Shown here piece after piece: positions 1 to 5,293 of a stretch of DNA of 6,847 nucleotides. Below the pieces are notes generated by a model. The model was not told where the DNA came from and made no database searches. It was given only the letters and a program-made list of their open reading frames with translations. Location: assembly GCA_043817345.1 (NCBI GenBank), contig JBDRGZ010000003.1, forward strand, positions 1 through 6,847, in the 5' to 3' direction. The translations under genes and the position numbers were made by a program. This DNA comes from CAYSXS01 sp043817345 (GTDB taxonomy: Bacteria; Patescibacteriota; Patescibacteriia; UBA2196). Within the stretch, counting starts at the first letter, position 1. Each line of letters opens with the position of its first letter.

Positions 1-1041
1 GAATCAATGATTGATTCAACACGCCAAGCAGTTAATGCTACACCGCTTAGTCCAAATCTAGGCCAGACTGGTAAGTTTAGTAAAGCTCCTGATTTTGATT
101 CGGACGATGATATAGTGCAATCATCTGCTAATCCGACGATCACAAGCAGTATTCCAGGGCTAACAATGTCTGTATGGATGAAAGCCGATACTATTTCTGC
201 TGGGACTGAGGACATTCTTTTACAGATTGAGAATGGAGCTGGTAATACCAGGGCCAATTTAATAGTGTTAACAAGTAATGATATGCGTGTTTATGCCAGA
301 TCATCTGATGGTGATGGTGCACAAAATGAATATACAACAGGGTCAGCGGTTGGCACCGGTAGCTGGTATATGCTACATGGGGTGGTGGATTATTTAAATG
401 ATGATATTAAATTGTATTCAAATGGCGTGGAACAGGCAGGTACTGGCACACCAAATTTTGGTCAGAATTCTTCTGATTCTACTAATTCACAGGAAGTAAT
501 TATTGGTGGATATAATGCATCTAGTTTTTTTGATGGTTTGATTGATGAAGTTAGGATTTCAAACACAATACGTAGTGATGATTGGATTACATTTGAATAT
601 TGTAATATGGTTGATACTTGTATTTCTTATGGTGGTGAAGAATTGACTCCTGATGTTGTGCCAACTATATCATCTGTATCTGATACACCGGATCCAGCAA
701 GCCCTAATCGTTCTGTTAGTTTTATAGTTGACTGGGATGATAGTGGAGATCAGATTAAGGTTAAAGTATGTAAAACAGATTCTTTAACCAACCAGGTGTG
801 TGATGGTGGGGCGTGGGCAAGTTCAACTGCTTTTACAACATCAGACCCAGCTAAAGTTAAATATGATGTTGTTGGGGGAGATGCTGGGCAAACTAGAGAT
901 TACTATATTTTCATATGTGATAGTGGTGGCACTTGCACGACAAGCAGTTCGGGGACTTTTTCCGTGAATAGTGTAAGTACAATTCCAGATGTAAAAATTA
1001 GAGGAGATACAAAAATAAGAGGAGATACAAAATTTAGATAA
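1..1041 (+). CDS. LamG-like domain surface protein, C-terminal part (5' partial)
   Basis: The frame is open to the window edge, so the ATG at 7 is probably an internal methionine; residue numbers count from it. Residues about 14-205 look like a LamG/concanavalin-type jelly-roll domain, as found in many secreted and DUF2341-type proteins: a start resembling 'GK..APDFDSDDD', 'MSVWMKA', a central 'KLYSNGVE' strand and the typical end 'GLIDEVRISNTIRSDDW'. Residues about 214-321 form a second beta-rich, Ig/Fn3-like domain with Cys255, 265, 304 and 310, which could pair as disulfides outside the cell. The protein ends in a short basic repeat tail (residues 329-344). Likely role: carbohydrate or protein binding at the cell surface; the ligand cannot be read from sequence. 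No membrane segment is visible in this part. Domain class is fairly sure, function is inferred. Confidence 0.85.
   Translation, partial: ESMIDSTRQAVNATPLSPNLGQTGKFSKAPDFDSDDDIVQSSANPTITSSIPGLTMSVWMKADTISAGTEDILLQIENGAGNTRANLIVLTSNDMRVYARSSDGDGAQNEYTTGSAVGTGSWYMLHGVVDYLNDDIKLYSNGVEQAGTGTPNFGQNSSDSTNSQEVIIGGYNASSFFDGLIDEVRISNTIRSDDWITFEYCNMVDTCISYGGEELTPDVVPTISSVSDTPDPASPNRSVSFIVDWDDSGDQIKVKVCKTDSLTNQVCDGGAWASSTAFTTSDPAKVKYDVVGGDAGQTRDYYIFICDSGGTCTTSSSGTFSVNSVSTIPDVKIRGDTKIRGDTKFR
993..1038 (+). repeat. 18-bp tandem repeat encoding KIRGDT tail
   Basis: Two 18-bp units (993-1010 and 1011-1028) differ at one base, and a third partial unit runs into the stop codon. They encode the hexapeptide KIRGDT twice, then a final KFR. 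The repeat forms the extreme C-terminus of the LamG-like protein and is strongly basic, unlike the acidic protein before it. A sorting, wall-binding or anchoring role is possible but unproven. Confidence 0.85.
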
Positions 1042-1061
1042 GTTTGCTGATGTGATATAAT
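1033..1061 (+). promoter_or_regulatory. Extended -10 promoter for the RhuM-like gene
   Basis: A perfect TATAAT (1056-1061) is preceded by TG at 1053-1054, giving an extended -10 element. A plausible -35 (TTTAGA, 1033-1038) lies 17 bp upstream and overlaps the last codons and stop of the previous gene. Standard spacing puts transcription start at or within a base or two of 1068, which is the A of the ATG. The mRNA is therefore predicted to be leaderless, in keeping with the absence of a ribosome binding site. Confidence 0.7.
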
Positions 1062-1067
1062 ATACGT

Positions 1068-1622
1068 ATGGAAAGAAAAAATTTAAAAACAAATAATATT
1101 TCAAAAGGTGAAATAGTTATTTATCATACCAAAGATGGCAAAGCTAAATTGGATGTTAAATTAGATAAAAAAACTGTTTGGTTAAATGCTCATCAAATGG
1201 CATCAATTTTTGATGTTAAAAGACCGGCTATTGTTAAACATGTTAATAATATTTATAAAACAAAAGAATTAAACAGAAATTCAACCTGTTCCATTTTGGA
1301 ACAGGTTGCAGCAGATGGTAAAAGTAGGCGCATGAATTTGTATAATCTAGATATGATTATATCTGTTGGTTATAGAGTAAATTCTAAAAGAGCAACTGAA
1401 TTTCGTGTTTGGGCAACTCAGGTTTTAAAGAAATATATAATAGATGGTTTGCCAACATTAAGTTCTGGAACACCCACAATTGATACAGATCACGATGGTA
1501 TGCCAGATAATTGGGAAGATTCTAATGGTTTAAATAAAAATGACCCAAATGATAATTCTTTAGATAAAGATGGAGATGGATATACTAATATAGAAGAATA
1601 TTTGAATAGTTTAGTGAATTAG
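1068..1622 (+). CDS. RhuM-family N-terminal domain fused to EF-hand calcium-binding tail
   Basis: Residues about 14-127 match the start of virulence RhuM-family proteins: 'EIVIYHTKDGKAKLDV', 'TVWLNAHQMASIFDVKR', 'YNLDMIISVGYRVNSKRATEFRVWATQVLKKYI'. This family is found near mobile and defence genes, and its N-terminus resembles DNA-binding/antirepressor-like domains; its biochemical role is unsettled. Family members are usually around 330 residues, so the C-terminal half is missing. After a short linker (127-137) the frame continues into two canonical EF-hand loops: D139-D141-D143-G144-D147-E150 and D166-D168-D170-G171-N174-E177. Such tails normally end secreted proteins, yet no signal peptide or membrane helix is visible here. 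The ATG at 1068 fits the promoter, and the stop is TAG. Either this is a true chimera or a truncated RhuM gene recombined onto the end of a surface protein gene. Domain calls are strong; function is unknown. Confidence 0.85.
   Translation: MERKNLKTNNISKGEIVIYHTKDGKAKLDVKLDKKTVWLNAHQMASIFDVKRPAIVKHVNNIYKTKELNRNSTCSILEQVAADGKSRRMNLYNLDMIISVGYRVNSKRATEFRVWATQVLKKYIIDGLPTLSSGTPTIDTDHDGMPDNWEDSNGLNKNDPNDNSLDKDGDGYTNIEEYLNSLVN
1282..1308. repeat. Perfect 12-bp inverted repeat inside the RhuM-like gene
   Basis: Arms 1282-1293 and 1297-1308 are exact reverse complements separated by three T residues, so DNA or mRNA could form a tight hairpin. It lies in codons of residues 72-81 (around 'CSILEQV'). 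There is no T-run after it, so it is not a classical terminator. It may be a coincidence of codon choice or a regulatory or recombination element. Confidence 0.8.
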
Positions 1623-1667
1623 TTAATTTGATATAATTTAATGGTAAATATATAATTAAGATATAAT
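1610..1667 (+). promoter_or_regulatory. Promoter region of the AbiE operon with repeated TATAAT boxes
   Basis: An extended -10 (TG at 1629-1630, TATAAT at 1632-1637) has a possible -35 TTTAGT at 1610-1615 with a 16-bp spacer; it shares the 9-mer TGATATAAT with the promoter of the preceding gene. Two further TATAAT boxes lie at 1651-1656 and 1662-1667. The motif GATATAATT occurs at 1630-1638 and again at 1660-1668, exactly 30 bp apart on the same face of the helix. AbiEi proteins of known systems repress their own promoter, so these repeats could be operator sites, although known operators are inverted rather than direct repeats. Which box is used cannot be decided from sequence. Confidence 0.45.
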
Positions 1668-1695
1668 TCAGTTATTAATAAAAATATATAAACAA

Positions 1696-2328
1696 ATGAA
1701 ATATACTGATTTTTATAATTTATTTAAAAATAGATACCCTATTTTAAGTAGAGCAGAGATAAAAAAGATATCAGAAAATAAAGTTTTAGATATTCAACTT
1801 TCTGATTGGGTTAAAAAAGGTTTTTTAATAAAACCCAGAAAGAATGTTTATTTATTAAAAGAAAATGCAGACATTAACTCTTTTGTTTTGGCTAATAAAA
1901 TATTTGAACCATCTTATGTTTCTTTAGAATCAGCTTTGTTTTACTATAATCTAATTCCCGATGTTGTGATGGCGGTGACTTCTGTGACAGCTAAAAAAAC
2001 AAGGCGTTTTGAATTTAATAGTAAGCTTTTTGTTTATCAGAAGATTAAAAGTGATATTTTTTTAGGTTACCAAGAAATAAAAGATATTAATTGGGGTTTT
2101 TTAATTGCTTTGCCTGAAAAAGCAATTCTTGATTATTTTTATTTACATCAAGGTGAGTTAAATAACCAAAATGATTGGAAAGAATTAAGAATAAACCATG
2201 AAATATATGTTAAACAGATTAAAAGAAATAAATTATTAAAGCTAAGTAAATTTTTTAATAATTCTAGATTTACAAATTTAATAAAAGGATTTGATAAATA
2301 TATAAGAGAAGAATATGCTTCTATTTAA
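1696..2328 (+). CDS. AbiEi-like antitoxin / winged-helix repressor of type IV TA system
   Basis: A 210-residue protein built like AbiEi antitoxins. Residues about 1-55 form a winged-helix DNA-binding region ('YPILSRAEIKKI', 'LSDWVKKGFLIKPRKNVYLL'). Residues 73-150 carry the family core: 'YVSLESALFYYNLIP', 'AVTSVTAKKTRRFEF', 'ALPEKAILDYFYL'. In characterised AbiE systems the antitoxin neutralises the AbiEii nucleotidyltransferase without stable protein binding and represses its own promoter. It overlaps the toxin gene by 14 bases, the usual antitoxin-first arrangement. The ATG at 1696 has no Shine-Dalgarno; an A/T-rich TATATA just upstream (1685-1690) would even allow near-leaderless initiation. 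Low GC, like the toxin and unlike the surface genes around it. The gene looks intact. Family assignment is strong; antitoxin function is inferred. Confidence 0.88.
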   Translation: MKYTDFYNLFKNRYPILSRAEIKKISENKVLDIQLSDWVKKGFLIKPRKNVYLLKENADINSFVLANKIFEPSYVSLESALFYYNLIPDVVMAVTSVTAKKTRRFEFNSKLFVYQKIKSDIFLGYQEIKDINWGFLIALPEKAILDYFYLHQGELNNQNDWKELRINHEIYVKQIKRNKLLKLSKFFNNSRFTNLIKGFDKYIREEYASI

Positions 2329-3100
2329 ACAGATTTTAGACTCTGCTAAAAAATATAATTTACCAGCTAATAATCCTGAAATGACTTTAGTGCAATATTT
2401 GCAGTGCGAAATATTAGATTCTTTATATAAACTTGCTCCTAATCTTCATTTTATTGGCGGAACATGTTTGTGTATATTTCATGGTTTACCACGTTTTTCA
2501 GAAGATCTTGATTTTGATAATTTTGATTTAAAACAAGATGATTTTAAAAAACTTATTCAAAAATTAGATTATGATTTAAAATTAAAAGGGTTTGATATAG
2601 AATTTAGAGTGGCTTTTAAAGGAGCTTATCATTGTTATTTTAAATTCAATAAATTATTATATGATAACAAATTATCACCATATAAAAATCAAAAGATTTT
2701 AATTCGACTTGATACTACTAGACAAAAGATCAAAGTTAAAAAAGAAATAAAAATAATGCAAAGGTTTGGTCTTTCCAGAGAGATTTTATCAAATCCAATT
2801 GAAACAATTATGTCCCAAAAGATCGTTGCGTTGCTTGAACGTAAAAGGGCAAAAGGCAGAGATTTTTTTGATTTTTTGTGGTTGCGAACTTTAACTAATC
2901 CTGATTTTGGTTATTTAAGATCTTTTGCAAATATTAAAAATGAAGAGGAATTAAATAAGGCAATACAGGCAAGAATTAAAAATTTAGATTTTAAAAAATT
3001 AGCTAGAGATGTAGAAAAATTTTTATTTAACAGGCAAGATCTAGAAAAAATGGTTAATTTTAAGAAATATTCTAATTATACTGCTAAAAATAAGATTTAA
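2315..3100 (+). CDS. AbiEii-like nucleotidyltransferase toxin of type IV TA system
   Basis: A 261-residue protein with the AbiEii/AbiGii (DUF1814-type) signatures. The nucleotidyltransferase motif 'FIGGT' (47-50) is followed by 'RFSEDLDFD' (60-68), supplying GG and the Asp64/Asp66/Asp68 cluster for metal and nucleotide binding. 'ILIRLD' (128-133) may give the further acidic strand residue. The later motif 'QKIVALLERKRAKGRDFFDF' (168-187) matches the conserved K...R.K.RD..D block. Related toxins transfer nucleotides, in some cases onto tRNA 3' ends, stopping growth or aborting phage infection; the target here is unknown. All key residues are present, so it is probably active. The start at 2315 lies inside the antitoxin gene behind a weak purine-rich stretch (AGAGAAG), suggesting translational coupling. 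The last 20 residues are Lys/Asn-rich and without clear family features. Confidence 0.9.
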   Translation: MLLFKQILDSAKKYNLPANNPEMTLVQYLQCEILDSLYKLAPNLHFIGGTCLCIFHGLPRFSEDLDFDNFDLKQDDFKKLIQKLDYDLKLKGFDIEFRVAFKGAYHCYFKFNKLLYDNKLSPYKNQKILIRLDTTRQKIKVKKEIKIMQRFGLSREILSNPIETIMSQKIVALLERKRAKGRDFFDFLWLRTLTNPDFGYLRSFANIKNEEELNKAIQARIKNLDFKKLARDVEKFLFNRQDLEKMVNFKKYSNYTAKNKI

Positions 3101-3148
3101 GTAGGTTATAAAAAAAATAACTTTCTTAAATATACAAATACTTAGCCC

Positions 3149-4774
3149 ATGTTCAAAAGAATCTTCAACAATAATAATATTCCATATGTTACTATTCCAG
3201 TAGCTATATTTGCTTTTATATTTTTAGGTATAGCAATTTTTAATTATTTAGGAATTACAAATTTAGTTTCTAATAATTTTTATAGTTATATAAATAAAGA
3301 TAGTAATGGACAAGTAGCAGGTGAGTATAGTGTGCAGATGGCAGTGGGAAATAATTGCACTCATTATGTATCTCCCAGCGCTTCATCTGGCAGTGGAACT
3401 CAATCTAATCCATGGTCCATAGATAGAGCTTTTGCCAGCGACGGCGCTAAACCTGGCAATGTCGTTTGTTTTAGAGGGGGGCTTTATCAGCCGGCTGATC
3501 AGCAAAGATACGCGATTAGAGCGAATGGCACAGCTAATGATTGGATAATATTCCGTAATTATCCGGGCGAGACGCCTATTATTGACGGTTCTAAACATAC
3601 ACAACCAATAGCTAATGCCCAATTCGGTCTTGATATAGGCGGAGATTATGTGATGCTTAAGGGGTTTGAGTTGCGAAATTTTCACTATAGCGGAGGGATT
3701 AAGATTAGGGGCAGTTATGTAACTTTGGAAGATAATTTTATTCATCACAATGCAGAGCATAATTGGGATCCTCCGCCAGGTAAACCAGGTATAATTTGCG
3801 ATGTTTCTGGTGGCCAGTATGCAAATGCAACTTGCGGTTATGGTATTACTAGTTTACCGACATCATCTTCATATGGGACAAGAAATCTTACTATACGCGG
3901 AAATATTATTTGGGCCAATGGACATGCTTATGGTTTTGATCAGGGCCTTTATTTGAAGGCTGATAATAGTTTGGTTGAACGGAACATATTTGCTTTTAAT
4001 GCTGCTTCTGGAGCAGGCAGCAGATCTTTAAATTCAAAATTTTATCATAATATTTTTTATAAAAATAAGCATGTTGGCACAGGAGACAATATTCCGGCTA
4101 CAAATAATTCATGGAAAAATAATATTGTAGTAGGAGGAGATTGGGCTTTTATGCACAGCTCGGGTGTACACGATATCTCTCACTTTCTAATTTATCACCC
4201 TAACGGACCAGACGGGTGGAATAAAGGCAGACCGCCTCTTAAGGGTGATGGCACACCAATGTTTGACCGTTCGAATTGTTCAGAATGGAGTGGTGATATT
4301 AATGAGGTAACCGCTTGGAAATATTATTGTGAAGCACGAAATACCATTGAAGCTAATCCAATGTTTGTTGATCCGCCGACTGCTCATGATGATTTTAGTT
4401 TTGATTTTCATTTACGCGCTGGTTCGCCTGCTATTGATTCAGGGCAGAATCTAGGCGAATCATTTGTTGGCAGCGCGCCTGACAGAGGAGTTTATGAATA
4501 TGGAGATAGCGGTGGCAATGGGGGCAGTGGGGACAGCGTTAGCAAAATATTTCAAACAGATTTTAATAATGACAATAAAACAGACATTCAAGATTTTGGC
4601 ATATTGTTGTCTAATTGGCACAAAACAGGCAGTAATATATTAAATAAAAAAATAGATATAAATAAAGATAGTATTATTAATGTTATTGATCTATCTAAAC
4701 TTTTATCTTGCTGGGGAACACCACCTGAAGCAGATAGTCCTGAATGTTGGATGGAACAACCAGTAATATTATAG
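3149..4774 (+). CDS. Membrane-anchored right-handed beta-helix protein with C-terminal dockerin
   Basis: A short basic N-terminus and a hydrophobic helix (about 12-37) act as an uncleaved signal-anchor or signal peptide. Residues about 70-450 resemble right-handed parallel beta-helix (pectate-lyase-like, PbH1) proteins: 'HYVSPSASSGSGTQSNPW' at the start of the fold, 'NGTANDWIIFRNYPGETPIIDGS', rungs such as 'LTIRGNIIWANG' and 'SLVERNIFAFNA', and the end signature 'FHLRAGSPAIDSG......DRGVYEYG'. After a Gly/Ser linker (452-463) comes a dockerin: two calcium loops, D471-N473-D475-D482 and D503-N505-D507-D514, 32 residues apart. Such folds bind or cleave polysaccharides; no catalytic residues can be assigned safely. 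Dockerins normally dock onto cohesin domains, none of which is seen here. The beta-helix part is clearly richer in GC than the two ends. The TAG stop lies in the first bases of a palindrome. No Shine-Dalgarno precedes the ATG. Confidence 0.88.
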   Translation: MFKRIFNNNNIPYVTIPVAIFAFIFLGIAIFNYLGITNLVSNNFYSYINKDSNGQVAGEYSVQMAVGNNCTHYVSPSASSGSGTQSNPWSIDRAFASDGAKPGNVVCFRGGLYQPADQQRYAIRANGTANDWIIFRNYPGETPIIDGSKHTQPIANAQFGLDIGGDYVMLKGFELRNFHYSGGIKIRGSYVTLEDNFIHHNAEHNWDPPPGKPGIICDVSGGQYANATCGYGITSLPTSSSYGTRNLTIRGNIIWANGHAYGFDQGLYLKADNSLVERNIFAFNAASGAGSRSLNSKFYHNIFYKNKHVGTGDNIPATNNSWKNNIVVGGDWAFMHSSGVHDISHFLIYHPNGPDGWNKGRPPLKGDGTPMFDRSNCSEWSGDINEVTAWKYYCEARNTIEANPMFVDPPTAHDDFSFDFHLRAGSPAIDSGQNLGESFVGSAPDRGVYEYGDSGGNGGSGDSVSKIFQTDFNNDNKTDIQDFGILLSNWHKTGSNILNKKIDINKDSIINVIDLSKLLSCWGTPPEADSPECWMEQPVIL

Positions 4775-4829
4775 GTGGTTAGAGTTTTAGGGCGTTAGTA
4801 TCCTAGCCACCTAAAACTCTAACCACCTA
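4772..4829. repeat. 58-bp near-perfect palindrome between converging genes
   Basis: Bases 4772-4791 pair perfectly with 4810-4829 (20 bp). After a 2x2 internal mismatch, 4794-4798 pair with 4803-4807 (one G-U) around a four-base loop (4799-4802). The outermost triplets are TAG on the plus strand and TAG on the minus strand, and these are the stop codons of the two converging genes. No T-run follows the hairpin on either strand, so it is not a textbook intrinsic terminator, but it could block or end transcription both ways or protect both mRNA 3' ends. It could equally be a dispersed REP- or MITE-like element. Confidence 0.9.
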
Positions 4830-4835
4830 AAACTT
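4804..4835 (+). repeat. Two tandem 16-bp units overlapping the palindrome
   Basis: Units 4804-4819 and 4820-4835 agree at 14 of 16 bases and share the core CCACCTAAAACT (4807-4818 and 4823-4834). The left arm of the palindrome carries about one and a half inverted copies of the same unit. The element therefore seems to have been built from a repeated 16-mer, and the second unit also encodes the last two codons and stop of the minus-strand membrane protein. Confidence 0.75.
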
Positions 4836-5270
4836 AGTTATAAATATTAACATTAAAATTAAAAATAAACTGAGTGGCACAACAACTCTCCAATAGTTTT
4901 CTAATAATATACCCATAAAGTATGTTGCTAAAGTGAATATATATAATATTATTGCAATAATCCACATCCACCAAGCCCAAGCTCCAATAAATACTAATAT
5001 AATCACTGGCATGATTGCTAGTAATATACCAAACAACCAACCTAACTTTTTTGTATTAAATTTATTTAAATAATTAACAATTAGTAATAATAGGAAATCT
5101 ATCATTAATATTAATATTACCCATAAAGGCATACATTTACACCAAAAGATTAATATTAATGTTACAATCGCAGTACAGACAACTATTAATATCCATCCCA
5201 GAATAGAAGAGTTTTTTTTATCCTTTGGCTTTTCTAATTGTGAATTATTTGTTGTATTTTCTTGTTCCAT
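4827..5270 (-). CDS. Small polytopic membrane protein, unknown function
   Basis: A 147-residue protein with a polar, Lys/Glu/Asn-rich N-terminus (1-22) followed by about five predicted transmembrane helices: roughly 23-43, 48-68, 76-95, 98-118 and 128-145. Visible oddities are the 'WCKCMP' motif after helix 1 and a Trp-rich 'AWAWWMW' stretch between helices 3 and 4. I do not recognise a family. It begins 23 bases after the stop of the upstream surface protein gene on the same strand, so co-transcription is likely; a TATATT at 5287-5282 (minus strand) could also serve as a local promoter with a very short leader. No Shine-Dalgarno is present. Its TAG stop and last two codons (Lys-Phe) lie in the repeat/palindrome at its 3' end, so the original C-terminus may have been longer or different. 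Possible roles include accompanying the surface protein, but nothing shows this directly. Confidence 0.75.
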   Translation of the reverse strand: MEQENTTNNSQLEKPKDKKNSSILGWILIVVCTAIVTLILIFWCKCMPLWVILILMIDFLLLLIVNYLNKFNTKKLGWLFGILLAIMPVIILVFIGAWAWWMWIIAIILYIFTLATYFMGILLENYWRVVVPLSLFLILMLIFITKF

Positions 5271-5293
5271 ATATTTAATTTAATATATATACA

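Noticed and set aside
1..17. 17-base palindrome GAATCAAT-G-ATTGATTC at the window start.
   Set aside because: Only 8-bp arms, inside a coding frame, and cut by the window edge; it may extend but cannot be judged here.
1006..1026. Two RGD motifs in the C-terminal repeat, possible integrin binding.
   Set aside because: RGD arises from the KIRGDT repeat in a charged tail, and a three-residue motif alone says nothing; no evidence of an animal host.
841..1104. Minus-strand open frame across the end of the LamG gene and the start of the RhuM gene.
   Set aside because: It is antisense to two supported genes and a promoter, and its Phe/Tyr/Ser-rich product has no family features.
1641..1655. Four-codon leader peptide (ATG to TAA) before the AbiEi gene.
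   Set aside because: No ribosome binding site, it overlaps a -10 box, and such short frames occur often by chance.
3105..3121. Weak hairpin (GTTAT, seven A, ATAAC) after the toxin gene, possible terminator.
   Set aside because: Five A/T-rich base pairs and no proper T-run; too weak in such AT-rich DNA.
3131..3136. TATACA as a -10 box for the beta-helix gene.
   Set aside because: Only five of six bases match, no -35 is convincing, and similar strings are common at this base composition.
3383..3760. Minus-strand open frame of 125 codons within the beta-helix gene.
   Set aside because: It lies entirely opposite clear beta-helix coding sequence and shows no recognisable domain.
4772..4829. Classical Rho-independent terminator.
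   Set aside because: The stem is long and strong, but no T-run follows on either strand; kept as a palindrome of unknown role.
4804..4836. Telomere-like repeat (CCTAAAACT).
   Set aside because: Only two imperfect units, in the middle of a gene-dense region, with an inverted copy; nothing suggests a chromosome end.
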